This document shows, piece by piece, positions 1 through 8,287 of a stretch of DNA of 64,000 nt. Under the pieces are notes generated by a model. It worked only from the letters and a program-made list of their open reading frames with translations. It ran no database searches and was not told the origin of the DNA. The position numbers and the translations under genes are program-made. The stretch is from contig NZ_JBGCBY010000001.1 of NCBI RefSeq assembly GCF_041262165.1, positions 62,001-126,000 on the forward strand, written 5' to 3'. Numbering within the stretch: the first letter of the stretch is position 1; each line of letters opens with the position of its first letter. This DNA comes from Streptacidiphilus sp041262165. Its GTDB lineage: Bacteria; Actinomycetota; Actinomycetes; Streptomycetales; Streptomycetaceae.

Positions 1-1
1 G

Positions 2-208
2 CTGGGGCGCATCTACCGGATGGCCGCGCCGACCGCCGCCGGGCAGGTGGAGCGCGCCGTGGTGATCGAGCTCGACGAGGGCTTCCGGATGAACGCCCAG
101 CTTGCAGCCGTCCCCGCGCACCGTCTGTGGCCGGGAGCGTTGGTCCGCCTGGAGGTCGCCGAGGACGACGGAACGCTGCGGCCGAGGTTCCGTCCGGTCG
201 CGGCCTGA
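2..208 (+). CDS. 3' end of an unidentified gene (partial)
   Basis: An open frame enters from the left edge and stops at TGA 206-208, giving about 68 residues. The visible part contains an ELDEGFRMNAQL stretch and a WPGALVRLEVAEDDG stretch, which looks like a small beta-rich C-terminal domain, possibly an OB- or PilZ-like barrel. I recognise no family. The start lies outside the window, and an internal ATG at 20 is unlikely to be the true start because it has no ribosome binding site. It is followed by a 136-base gap before the next gene. Confidence 0.5.
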   Translation: MGRIYRMAAPTAAGQVERAVVIELDEGFRMNAQLAAVPAHRLWPGALVRLEVAEDDGTLRPRFRPVAA

Positions 209-344
209 ACCCGACTGGATGGGGCCACTGGATGGAACCAAGGGAACCAGTGGGGTCGTTGCGCGTGTCGATACGTTCACAGGCAACGCGGACAGCCGGT
301 ACGGTGCGGCTGCCCACCGGAACGATTCGCCCAAGGACGGCTCC

Positions 345-743
345 ATGCCCCGCCTCTCCCGCCGCCGCGTCAGTACGGCGCTCGCAGCCACTGTGGTCCT
401 GTGCGCCGGACTCGCCGTCGGTGCCACGGCGGCCTCGGCCAAGTCCAGCCTGGAGATCGGCGTCGGTAGTCGCACGGTTGCGGCCGGCGACGTCGTTCGG
501 GTCCATGCCACGGGGGACTCCGACGACTTCGGCGGTGTACCGGTGCAGCTGTGCATCGACGAGCGGGTCGGCCATGGGGCGTGGCAGCAGCTGAAATGCA
601 CCCCCGGCGGGCAGTTGGAGCTCGGCCTCAAGGTCCGGCACCCGGGCCTGCTGAGTTTTCGGGCCCAGCTCGTCGCGGTCCGCGACGCCCACCACCGCAG
701 CGTCGACCGCAGCTCGGAGAGTGTCACCGTTCGCGTTCGCTGA
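345..743 (+). CDS. small secreted protein of unknown function
   Basis: The product is 132 residues. The start is the ATG at 345 because AAGGACGG lies just upstream and a classic signal peptide follows: an RRR n-region, a hydrophobic stretch (STALAATVVLCAGLAVGA) and an ASA-type cleavage site near residue 30. The mature part of about 100 residues has two cysteines, which could form one disulfide, and alternating hydrophobic residues typical of an Ig-like beta sandwich. No catalytic motif is visible and I recognise no family. A strong hairpin terminator follows immediately, so it is probably transcribed alone. Confidence 0.65.
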   Translation: MPRLSRRRVSTALAATVVLCAGLAVGATAASAKSSLEIGVGSRTVAAGDVVRVHATGDSDDFGGVPVQLCIDERVGHGAWQQLKCTPGGQLELGLKVRHPGLLSFRAQLVAVRDAHHRSVDRSSESVTVRVR

Positions 744-759
744 GCATTCCCGCGCCTGT

Positions 760-800
760 CCGAAGCCTGGCCTCCCGACCTTCGGGAGGCCAGGCTTCGG
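760..800 (+). terminator. 17-bp stem-loop terminator
   Basis: Bases 760-776 and 784-800 are perfect reverse complements (17 bp) around a 7-base loop, starting 17 bases after the stop of the small secreted protein. It has no long T tract, as is usual in Streptomyces. It insulates the iron-regulated operon downstream. Confidence 0.8.
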
Positions 801-841
801 CATGAGGTGACCCCGGGGTGGGCGCTTGAATCGTCGGCTAC

Positions 842-860
842 TAAGGTATGCCTAAGCTAA
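842..860 (+). promoter_or_regulatory. IdeR/DmdR-type iron box upstream of efeUO
   Basis: Read on the minus strand the 19 bases are TTAGCTTAGGCATACCTTA. This is very close to the actinobacterial iron box TTAGGTTAGGCTAACCTAA bound by IdeR/DmdR1-type repressors. It ends 30 bases before the efeUO start, where it would overlap the promoter. The expected result is repression when iron is plentiful. The match is seen in the sequence; the regulation is inferred. Confidence 0.75.
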
Positions 861-890
861 CTTGCTGATGCCGACCGGAGGGGTCCACTG

Positions 891-2975
891 ATGTGGGACG
901 ACGCGTTTCCGAGCTTCCTGATCGGACTCAGAGAGGGACTCGAAGCCGGGCTCGTCGTCTCGATCCTGGTCGCCACCCTGGTTCGCGCGGACCAGAAGTC
1001 GCGCCTCCCGCAGGTGTGGACCGGGGTGCTGGCGGCCGTCGCCCTGTCACTCAGTTTCGGCGCCGTTCTCACCTTCACCGCCCACAGCCTCCCCACCACC
1101 GCGCAGGAGGCCTTCGGCGGGTCGTTGAGCATCGTGGCAGTCGCGTTCGTGACCGTGATGGTGTTCTGGATGCGGCGCAATGCGCGCAACCTGTCGGGTG
1201 AGATCCGCGAGAAGGTCGACGCGGCGCTGGCGGTGGGTGCGGGGATGCTGGTGCTGACCAGCTTCCTGGCGGTGGGCCGGGAGGGGCTGGAGACGGCGCT
1301 GTTCATCTGGACCACCGCGCAGACCGCCGGCAGTTCCACCGGTCCGCTGCTTGGTGCCGCGGTGGGTCTGGTGCTCGCGGCGGTGGGGTGCTGGGCGCTG
1401 TACCGGCGGGTTCTGCGGATCAACCTGACCCGGTTCTTCAGCTGGACCGGTGCCGGGCTGATCGTCATCGCGGCCGGTGTGCTGGGCTACGGGCTGCGCG
1501 ATCTGCAGGAGGGCGGGGTGCTGCCCGGCGCGCACAGCTTCGCCGTGGACCTGGGCGGCAGCGTGGACGCCAACTCCTGGTACGCGACGCTGGTCCAGGG
1601 CGTGTTCAACCTCACCACCCAGATGACCTGGCTGCAGATCCTGGCCTACGGCGCCTACCTCGCGATCGTGATGACCCTGTTCGTCCGCGGCCTGCGCATG
1701 CCCAAGCCCGCCCCCGCCTCCGCCCCCGCCTCCGCAGAGGTAACGGCGGCAACGGCCGCCGCATCAGCCACCGCCGCGCCCGAGACCGATGCCAAGGTTG
1801 CTGCCGCGCCCCGTGCCAGGCCGCGGTGGCTGATCCCGACTGCGGTTGTCGCATTGCCCGCTGTGGTGGCCGGCGCGGTCATCGCATCCAGCGGTGGGAA
1901 GCAGGCGGTCGCGGCGACGGTGTCGGTCTCGCCGACGGCCTGTGGTCAGGGGTTCACCGCACCCGAGCCGGGCCAGCAGACCTTCCAGATGCGCAACACC
2001 GGCAAGGCCACCTCCGAGGTCTACCTGATCGATCCGACCGACAACGCCGTCTACGGCGAGATCGAAGGCCTGGCCCCCGGCACCACCCGCACCCTGACCG
2101 CCACTCTGGGCAGCGGCGACTACGCCTGGCGCTGCGTCACCACCGGCGGTACACCGGTCACCTCCCCCAGTGTCCACGTCACCGGCGGCACCACCACCGG
2201 CACAGCGGTACTACCGCTCGCCGCCGGCGACCTGGACGCCCCGCTGGCCGCCTACAAGGCCTACGTCAGCACCGGCCTGGCCACCCTCGCCGCCGACACC
2301 CGCACCCTGCAGGCCGACCTGCACGCCGGCAACCTGACCGCCGCCCGCACCCAGTGGCTCGCCGCCCACCTGCAGTACGCCTCCCTCGGCGCGGCCTACG
2401 GCACCTTCGCCGACTACGACAAGAAGATCAACGGCCGCCCCGACGGCCTGCCCGGCGGGGTCCACGACAAGGACTTCACCGGCTTCCACCGGCTGGAGTA
2501 CGGCCTGTGGCACGGAGAGCCCGCGCAGAACCTCAGCCCCGTCGCCGACGCACTGGTCGCCGATGTGACCGGACTGCAGAAAGCCTTCCCCACCCAGGAC
2601 TTCGACCCCGCCGACCTGCCCCTGCGCACCCACGAAATCCTCGAGAACACCCTCCAGTTCGAACTCACCGCCGACACCGACCAAGGCAGCGGCAGCAACC
2701 TCGCCACCGCCCAGGCCAACCTCGCCGGCACCCGGGAACTCCTCACCGTGCTCCGCCCCCTGATCGCCAAGCGCAGCCCCACGCTGCCGGCCACCGTCGA
2801 CACCGACACCGCGCGTCTGGCCGGGCTGCTCGCCGGCGCGCACCAGGGCCCCGCGTGGATCCCGGTCCAGCAGCTCGACCCCACCAACCGCGCCCGCATC
2901 AACGGCGCCACCGGTCAACTCCTCGAAGACCTCGCCCCCATCCCCGACCTCCTCGAGATTCGGAAGGCCGCCTGA
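891..2975 (+). CDS. EfeU-EfeO fusion: FTR1-type iron permease joined to a cupredoxin/M75 imelysin iron-binding domain
   Basis: The 694-residue protein joins two normally separate EfeUOB components. Residues 1-275 are an FTR1/EfeU permease with about seven membrane segments and the two iron-handling REGLE motifs at residues 14-18 and 130-134. An Ala/Pro-rich linker (about 280-310) and one further membrane segment (about 313-333) follow. Then come a cupredoxin-like domain (about 335-430) and an M75 imelysin domain (about 440-690) with the GFHRLE metal motif, His about 533. The membrane segment in the linker should place the EfeO part outside the cell. The start at ATG 891 follows GGAGGGG. The TGA stop overlaps the efeB start, so the two genes are translationally coupled. 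Confidence 0.9.
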   Translation: MWDDAFPSFLIGLREGLEAGLVVSILVATLVRADQKSRLPQVWTGVLAAVALSLSFGAVLTFTAHSLPTTAQEAFGGSLSIVAVAFVTVMVFWMRRNARNLSGEIREKVDAALAVGAGMLVLTSFLAVGREGLETALFIWTTAQTAGSSTGPLLGAAVGLVLAAVGCWALYRRVLRINLTRFFSWTGAGLIVIAAGVLGYGLRDLQEGGVLPGAHSFAVDLGGSVDANSWYATLVQGVFNLTTQMTWLQILAYGAYLAIVMTLFVRGLRMPKPAPASAPASAEVTAATAAASATAAPETDAKVAAAPRARPRWLIPTAVVALPAVVAGAVIASSGGKQAVAATVSVSPTACGQGFTAPEPGQQTFQMRNTGKATSEVYLIDPTDNAVYGEIEGLAPGTTRTLTATLGSGDYAWRCVTTGGTPVTSPSVHVTGGTTTGTAVLPLAAGDLDAPLAAYKAYVSTGLATLAADTRTLQADLHAGNLTAARTQWLAAHLQYASLGAAYGTFADYDKKINGRPDGLPGGVHDKDFTGFHRLEYGLWHGEPAQNLSPVADALVADVTGLQKAFPTQDFDPADLPLRTHEILENTLQFELTADTDQGSGSNLATAQANLAGTRELLTVLRPLIAKRSPTLPATVDTDTARLAGLLAGAHQGPAWIPVQQLDPTNRARINGATGQLLEDLAPIPDLLEIRKAA

Positions 2976-4267
2976 TGACACCCGACCACCAGCCCACAGC
3001 CAGTCCCTCCGGCGGAGCGTGCCCGTTCGGGTTCGGCACCTCGCGCCGCGCGGTCCTGAAGACCGCCCTGGGCGCGGGCGCGGCCGGCGCCACCGTGGCC
3101 GCTGCGGGCCTGTCCCTCGGTGCGGGCGCGGCCTCGGCTGCTTCAGCGGACACGGGAAGCGGTTCGGTCGCCTTCCACGGCGTCCACCAGGCCGGAATCA
3201 CCACCCCCGCGCCCGCGTTCGCGACCTTTCTGTCGCTGGACGTCATCGCCCCCGACCGCGCCGCCCTGGAACAGCTGTTCCGCACCCTGACCGACCGGAT
3301 CCGGTTCCTGACCACCGGTGGCACCCCACCGGACCTGGGCGTCGGCGCACCCCCCGCCGACAACGGCATCCTGGGCCCGGTCGTGCCCGCCGACCACCTG
3401 ACCATCACCCTCGGCGTGGGCGCCTCCCTCTTCGACACGCGCTACGGCCTGGCCCCACACAAACCTCGCAAACTCACCCCCATGCGGACCTTCCCCAACG
3501 ACAACCTCCGAGCAGCCGAGTCCCACGGCGACCTCTCCCTGCAGATCTGCGCCGACCGCCAGGACACCGTCCTGCATGCGATCCGCGACCTCACCCGCCA
3601 CACCCGCGGCCAGATGCAGGTCACCTGGCGCATCGACGGATTCCAGAACACCCCCCGTCCCACCGGCGCCCAGCGCAACCTCCTCGGCTTCAAAGACGGC
3701 ATCGCCAACCCCGATACCACCTCCACCCGCGAGATGAACAAGCTGGTATGGGTCGAGGCCGGTTCAGGCGAACCGGCCTGGGCCGCCGGCGGCAGCTACC
3801 AGGTCATCCGCATCATTCGCATGCTCGTCGAATTCTGGGACCGCGTCTCGCTGACCGAACAGGAGAAGATGTTCGGCCGCCGCAAGGACACCGGCGCCCC
3901 GCTGGACGGCGCCCAGGAAACCGACATCCCCGACTACGCCAAAGACCCCAAAGGCAGCGCCATCCCCCTGGACGCCCACATCCGCATCGCCAACCCCCGC
4001 ACCACCCAGACCGATGACTCCCGCATCCTGCGCCGCGGCTACAACTACGACCGGGGCATCGACCCGGTCGGCAACCTCGACATGGGCCTCGCCTTCTGCT
4101 GCTACCAGCAAGACGTCGCCCGCCAGTTCGAAGCCGTCCAGACCCGCCTCATCGACGAACCCCTCGTCGACTACATCTCCCCCACCGGCGGCGGCTACTT
4201 CTACGCCCTGCCCGGCGCACGCGACACCAACGACTGGCTCGGGCGCACCCTGCTCACAGCAACCTGA
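2975..4267 (+). CDS. efeB: EfeB-type deferrochelatase/DyP peroxidase, Tat-exported
   Basis: The 430-residue haem peroxidase of the DyP family is the third part of the EfeUOB iron system. The N-terminus carries a twin-arginine signal (SRRAVLKT followed by an Ala/Gly-rich hydrophobic stretch and ASA), so it is exported folded. The distal motif GFKDG (Asp about 241) and the proximal His in AHIRIANPR (about 335) are present. A GYNYDRG stretch near the C-terminus is typical of EfeB. The ATG at 2975 overlaps the efeUO stop by one base. Its likely role is oxidising ferrous iron or stripping iron from haem outside the membrane. Cotranscription from the iron-boxed promoter is expected. Confidence 0.93.
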   Translation: MTPDHQPTASPSGGACPFGFGTSRRAVLKTALGAGAAGATVAAAGLSLGAGAASAASADTGSGSVAFHGVHQAGITTPAPAFATFLSLDVIAPDRAALEQLFRTLTDRIRFLTTGGTPPDLGVGAPPADNGILGPVVPADHLTITLGVGASLFDTRYGLAPHKPRKLTPMRTFPNDNLRAAESHGDLSLQICADRQDTVLHAIRDLTRHTRGQMQVTWRIDGFQNTPRPTGAQRNLLGFKDGIANPDTTSTREMNKLVWVEAGSGEPAWAAGGSYQVIRIIRMLVEFWDRVSLTEQEKMFGRRKDTGAPLDGAQETDIPDYAKDPKGSAIPLDAHIRIANPRTTQTDDSRILRRGYNYDRGIDPVGNLDMGLAFCCYQQDVARQFEAVQTRLIDEPLVDYISPTGGGYFYALPGARDTNDWLGRTLLTAT

Positions 4268-4446
4268 CGGCGGCGTGAACCAGGGCTGTCACCTGGGAGG
4301 CTGTCGGGTTGTCAGTGTGGCTCTGTACTGTGCCTGTCGAGTACGGAACGGGTCGGCGATCTCTCCGGATGTTCGGGAGGGAATCGGGCAGGGAACCGGA
4401 AGGGTTCGGTTGACCGTCCCGTACGGCACGAGAACGGGAGTAAGCC

Positions 4447-4653
4447 ATGTCCGCCACGCTTGAGATCACGACCGCGACCTGCCGCCTCTGTCCATCGGAG
4501 GGCGGGGTTGTGGTTGCGATGTACTCCGGAGACGGTCCCGCGCGCAGAGCCGGGCACCGTGCCTGGGAGGAGACCAGGGCCACGGGGGTTCCGCACCACG
4601 ACCACTACGACCCGGCGCTGGACGCCTTCGTGGTGGTCCGGCACCACCGCTGA
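4447..4653 (+). CDS. small uncharacterised protein
   Basis: A 68-residue frame opens with ATG 4447 after GGGAG at the right spacing. It has two cysteines near residue 12 (CRLC) and a histidine-rich stretch (PHHDHY), and ends in VVRHH. CxxC plus clustered His could bind metal, but this is only suggestive and no family is recognised. A 6-bp inverted repeat (TCCCGT 4417-4422 / ACGGGA 4434-4439) covers the ribosome binding site. A longer overlapping frame (4460-4780) looks like a shadow. Confidence 0.4.
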   Translation: MSATLEITTATCRLCPSEGGVVVAMYSGDGPARRAGHRAWEETRATGVPHHDHYDPALDAFVVVRHHR

Positions 4654-4784
4654 CGGCGCGCTGCGGACGGTGGGCGCTCGACGGAACGGGGGAGTGCGGG
4701 TGGCCCCATCCGCCGCCCGCACTCCCGATGACCCTTCCCGGTCTGCTCGCCAGACCGGGCACGTTCCACCTCAGTGGTAGTTGC

Positions 4785-4952
4785 TCAGTAGTAGAGGTCC
4801 ACCGCCGTCCGGCTCCGGTGGGACTGGTCGCCGGCAATCGTGCCCGAGTTGCCCGCCAGCGCGGCGGTCTTGGCCGGGGCGGCCGTGCCGATGCCGAGAC
4901 ACATACAGGCTGCCAGCGTGGTGAATGCCACGAAAGTGCGCATACGGGACAC
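4785..4952 (-). CDS. short secreted peptide of unknown function
   Basis: A 55-residue product starts at GTG 4952, five bases after AGGGAG. An N-terminal signal sequence (FVAFTTLAACMCLGIG then TAAPA) is followed by only about 30 mature residues ending in DLYY. There is a single AC-type motif in the hydrophobic core, and lipoprotein processing is possible but weak. Small exported peptides like this are common in Streptomyces and mostly uncharacterised. It diverges from the exporter gene at 5255. Confidence 0.5.
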   Translation of the reverse strand: MSRMRTFVAFTTLAACMCLGIGTAAPAKTAALAGNSGTIAGDQSHRSRTAVDLYY

Positions 4953-5254
4953 GCGATCTCCCTGGGATGGATATGGATGGTGACGGGGGCCGGCCGACCC
5001 TGGCTGTCTGTCCTGACGTCGCTCGCCAGCATTCACCAACAAGTCGACAAAGTTCCATCTCGGCTGGGAAATATCCCTCATATGGGACCACCGTCCGATC
5101 TGCGGTCCAGCCGTCCAGCCGTCGACCCGTCAATCCCCGTTGACCGGGGGGCGCGCGGCAGGCGCTCGCGCCGTCGGGGCCCGGGTGTGCGTTGCCCCGG
5201 GCGATCGGGCAAGGTGGTGACCGAGCAGACGGTCAGTTCGGCGAGGAGCAGCGG
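4953..5254. other. 302-base divergent intergenic region
   Basis: This lies between the short secreted peptide (minus) and the ThrE-like exporter (plus). It must hold promoters for both, but I see no convincing -35/-10 pair or named operator. The only structure noted is a small hairpin (CCCCG-TTGAC-CGGGG, 5135-5149). Confidence 0.4.
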
Positions 5255-7078
5255 GTGCCCGAGGGCGGAAAGCCAAGTCGACGGGGTCGGCCATCAGTCG
5301 AGCGGGGCGCCCGGGACGAAGGGGACGAAGCGGCATCCCCCGCACCCGGGACCCCCGGTCCGGGAACGCCCGCACCCGGAACGCCCGCACTCGGAACGCC
5401 CGCCGTCGCGTCACCCGATACCGCGCCGTCCGAAGAAGCTCCGTCGCGCGACGCCGGCGGCGCGGAAGCGCCGCTGCCCGACGCCCCGCTCTCGGTCACG
5501 CCCGGACTGCTCGGCCACGCCGAGCCGGTCGGCACCACGCCCTCCTCACTGGAACAGGGCCCCGCCCCTGCCGGCACCACCTCCGTGCCCGACCGCCCCG
5601 CCGACGAGTGGGCGGCCCTCGGCTACACCCCGGCGGCGGGGATATCCCTCGCCCAGCTCCGGGTCGGAGCCCCGGGCGCGGCACCCTGGCCGGACCGGAT
5701 GCGCACCCTGCTGCGCACGCCGATGTCCGAACGCCCCGCGTTCGAGCGCACCTCCGTCCCCGAGCAGGCCGAGGTCGTCCGCAACGTCCCCCGGATCCTC
5801 GACCTGACCCTGCGGATCGGCGAGCTGCTCCTCGCCAGCGGTGAGAGCGCCGAGGACGTCGAGGCGGCGATGCTCGGCGTCAGCCATGCCTACGGTCTGG
5901 ACCGGTGCGAGCCGCAGGTCACCTTCACCCTGATCTCGATCTCCTACCAACCCTCCCTGGTCGATCCGCCGGTCACCTCGTCCCGGGTGGTGCGGCGCCG
6001 AGGCTCCGACTACACCCGCCTGGCGGCGGTGTACCGGCTGGTCGCCGACATCACCAGCGAGGAGGCCAGCGTCGAGGAGGCCTACCGCCGGTTCGCCGAG
6101 ATCCGCCGCAACCGGCACCCCTACCCCGGCTGGCTGCTTTCCCTGGCTACGGGACTGCTCGCCGGTTCGGCGACGCTGCTGGTCGGCGGGACGGCCGACC
6201 CGCAGGCATGGCTGGTGTTCGTCACCGCCTTCGTCGCCTCCGTCATCGGCGACCGGCTGGCCTGGGCTGTGTCCACCCGAGGGCTGCCGGAGTTCTACCA
6301 GTTCGTCGTCGCGGCCATGCCCGCCGCCGCGCTGGGCGTGGTCCTGACCCTGGGCCAGAGCGGGCTGCGCGGATCCGTCGTGATCACCGGTGGCCTGTTC
6401 GCCCTGCTGCCGGGCCGCGCGCTGGTCGCGGCCGTGGCCGACGGCCTCACCGGCTTCTACATCACCGCCGCCGCCCGGCTGCTCGAAGTGCTCTACCTGG
6501 TCGTCGGCATCGTGCTGGGCGTGCTGCTGGTGCTCTACGTGGGCGTGAAGTTCGACGCTTCGCTGCACCCCGAGCAGTCCATCGGCGGCAAGCCCTTCCC
6601 GGCGCTGCAACTCCCCGCAGCCATGGCGCTGACCCTGTTCTTCGCGGTGCTGCTGCAGACCTCCCGCCGGGTCCTGCCGGTGGTCACCCTCCTCGGCGGC
6701 GTCGGCTGGACGGTGTTCGGCGTGCTCACCGTGCGGGCGAACGTCTCGCCGATCATCGCCACCGGGATCGCCGCCGGAATGGTGGGGCTGTTCGGCCAGC
6801 TGGCCTCGCGCTACCGTTACGCCTCCTCGCTGCCGTACGTCACCGCCGCGCTCGGCCCGCTGCTGCCGGGATCGGTGATCTACCTGGGGCTGCTGTCCTT
6901 CGCCAAGGGCCAGCCCCTGACCGGACTGATCGCTGTCAGCCGGGCCGCTGCCATCGCCCTGGCGCTGGCCGTCGGCGTGAACCTCGGCGGCGAGGTGGCC
7001 AGGCTGTTCATGAAGGTCCCGCCGGGCCACGGTCCGGCCGTCGTGCGGCCCGCCGCGAAACGCACCCGCGGGTTCTGA
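5255..7078 (+). CDS. ThrE-family threonine/serine exporter (DUF1212/DUF3815)
   Basis: A 607-residue membrane protein starts at GTG 5255, which follows GAGGAG by six bases; an in-frame TTG at 5192 has no such signal. Residues 1 to about 150 are a disordered Pro/Ala/Gly/Thr-rich leader with repeated GTPAPGTPALGTPA. The cytosolic ThrE N-terminal domain starts near residue 160 and includes LLASGESAEDVEAAM and a DRCEPQVTFTLI stretch, followed by about ten membrane helices. This order is that of the ThrE/YjjP-YjjB superfamily, which exports threonine and serine. The substrate is inferred from the family only. The leader is unusually long. Confidence 0.85.
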   Translation: MPEGGKPSRRGRPSVERGARDEGDEAASPAPGTPGPGTPAPGTPALGTPAVASPDTAPSEEAPSRDAGGAEAPLPDAPLSVTPGLLGHAEPVGTTPSSLEQGPAPAGTTSVPDRPADEWAALGYTPAAGISLAQLRVGAPGAAPWPDRMRTLLRTPMSERPAFERTSVPEQAEVVRNVPRILDLTLRIGELLLASGESAEDVEAAMLGVSHAYGLDRCEPQVTFTLISISYQPSLVDPPVTSSRVVRRRGSDYTRLAAVYRLVADITSEEASVEEAYRRFAEIRRNRHPYPGWLLSLATGLLAGSATLLVGGTADPQAWLVFVTAFVASVIGDRLAWAVSTRGLPEFYQFVVAAMPAAALGVVLTLGQSGLRGSVVITGGLFALLPGRALVAAVADGLTGFYITAAARLLEVLYLVVGIVLGVLLVLYVGVKFDASLHPEQSIGGKPFPALQLPAAMALTLFFAVLLQTSRRVLPVVTLLGGVGWTVFGVLTVRANVSPIIATGIAAGMVGLFGQLASRYRYASSLPYVTAALGPLLPGSVIYLGLLSFAKGQPLTGLIAVSRAAAIALALAVGVNLGGEVARLFMKVPPGHGPAVVRPAAKRTRGF

Positions 7079-7126
7079 GCGGCGGCCGCCCCCCATTTGC
7101 CGGTCGGTCTGAGGAAGGAGCACCCG

Positions 7127-8194
7127 ATGTGGTCCGATTTCTGGGACACCTACGCGCATCACATCCAGGATCCCGGCAAGCAACCCCTGTTCCTGGTCCT
7201 GGTCGGATTCATCGGCTCCTTCCTCGCCATCCGCTTCAGCGTGCGCATGATCCGACGCGGAGTCAGGTGGTGGCCGGGCAACGTCACCCCTGGCGGGTTG
7301 CACATCCACCACGTGGTCTTCGGCCTGTTCTTCCTGCTCCTCGGTGGGATCGGAGCCTTCGCGACGGCCGGGACCCACCCCTGGCTGGACGGCTTCGGCC
7401 TGGTCTTCGGCATCGGCTGCGGGCTCGTCCTCGACGAGTTCGCGTTGCTGCTGCACCTGGAGGACGTGTACTGGAGCGAGCAGGGCCGCAAGTCCGTGGA
7501 CGCGGTGATCGTCGGCATCCTCTTCACCGGCCTGCTGCTCGTCGGCTACCTCCCGCTCGGGGTGACACCCGGCAGCGACGTCCACTGGCAGCTGATCGCG
7601 ATCATCTGTGCCAACGCGCTGTTCTCGATCGTGACCCTGTTCAAGGGCAAGTTCTGGAGCGGGATGATCGGCATCATGGTGCCCGGCGTCTCCTGGATCG
7701 GCGCACTTCGGCTGGCCCGTCCCAACAGCCCCTGGGCACGCTGGCGCTACAGCCACCGCCCGCGCAAGTACGCCCGTGCCCGCCGCCGCGAGGCTCGCTG
7801 GCACCGCCGGGCCGACTCCGCGCGACAGTGGCTCTTCGACCTCATCGCGGGCAAGCCCACTCCGCCGGGAGCGCGGCCCACCCGCGCACATCTGATCGCC
7901 GAGCGCATGGCCGAACGGGTCGCGGTCCGGATGTCCGCCAGACCGGAACGCCCCGCGTACCTCCAGCTCGACGAGCAGCGGGTGCGCCGCCTGGCACGGT
8001 TGAACCGGCTAGCCGCCCGCCGCGCCACCAGCACCGACCTCGGCCCGCACCACCCCGCGCCGCGCCCGCCCGCGGCTGCCGCCGTGCCGCCGCCGTCCGT
8101 GACGAGCCAGCGCTCCCGACGCCGCGCCGCGGTCGACCGCCGCCGCACCGTCGCCGCCGGACGCCGTCGCGCCAGCGCGAGACGGCGTCGCTGA
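7127..8194 (+). CDS. conserved integral membrane protein with Arg-rich cytosolic tail
   Basis: The 355-residue protein starts at ATG 7127 behind GAGGAAGGAG. Residues 1 to about 200 hold six or so membrane helices with a histidine cluster (GGLHIHHVV) and an acidic segment (DEFALLLHLEDVYW) between helices. The last 120 or so residues are very rich in Arg and Ala and are probably cytosolic. I recognise it as a protein widespread in Streptomyces but without a known function. His and acidic residues near the membrane might bind metal, which is only a guess. It is transcribed in the same direction as the ThrE-like gene, 48 bases downstream. Confidence 0.7.
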   Translation: MWSDFWDTYAHHIQDPGKQPLFLVLVGFIGSFLAIRFSVRMIRRGVRWWPGNVTPGGLHIHHVVFGLFFLLLGGIGAFATAGTHPWLDGFGLVFGIGCGLVLDEFALLLHLEDVYWSEQGRKSVDAVIVGILFTGLLLVGYLPLGVTPGSDVHWQLIAIICANALFSIVTLFKGKFWSGMIGIMVPGVSWIGALRLARPNSPWARWRYSHRPRKYARARRREARWHRRADSARQWLFDLIAGKPTPPGARPTRAHLIAERMAERVAVRMSARPERPAYLQLDEQRVRRLARLNRLAARRATSTDLGPHHPAPRPPAAAAVPPPSVTSQRSRRRAAVDRRRTVAAGRRRASARRRR

Positions 8195-8287
8195 CGGGGC
8201 GTCACCCGGTCGGCCCGCCGGCACTGCGTACCGGACCGGGTCGTGGGGACACTGTGGTGTCCGGGTCGACGAATCGGGAGGTCACCA

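Noticed and set aside
8195..8287. ydaO-type c-di-AMP riboswitch before the NlpC/P60 gene
   Set aside because: Cell-wall hydrolase genes in Streptomyces can carry one, but only 93 bases are available and the conserved riboswitch elements are not visible.
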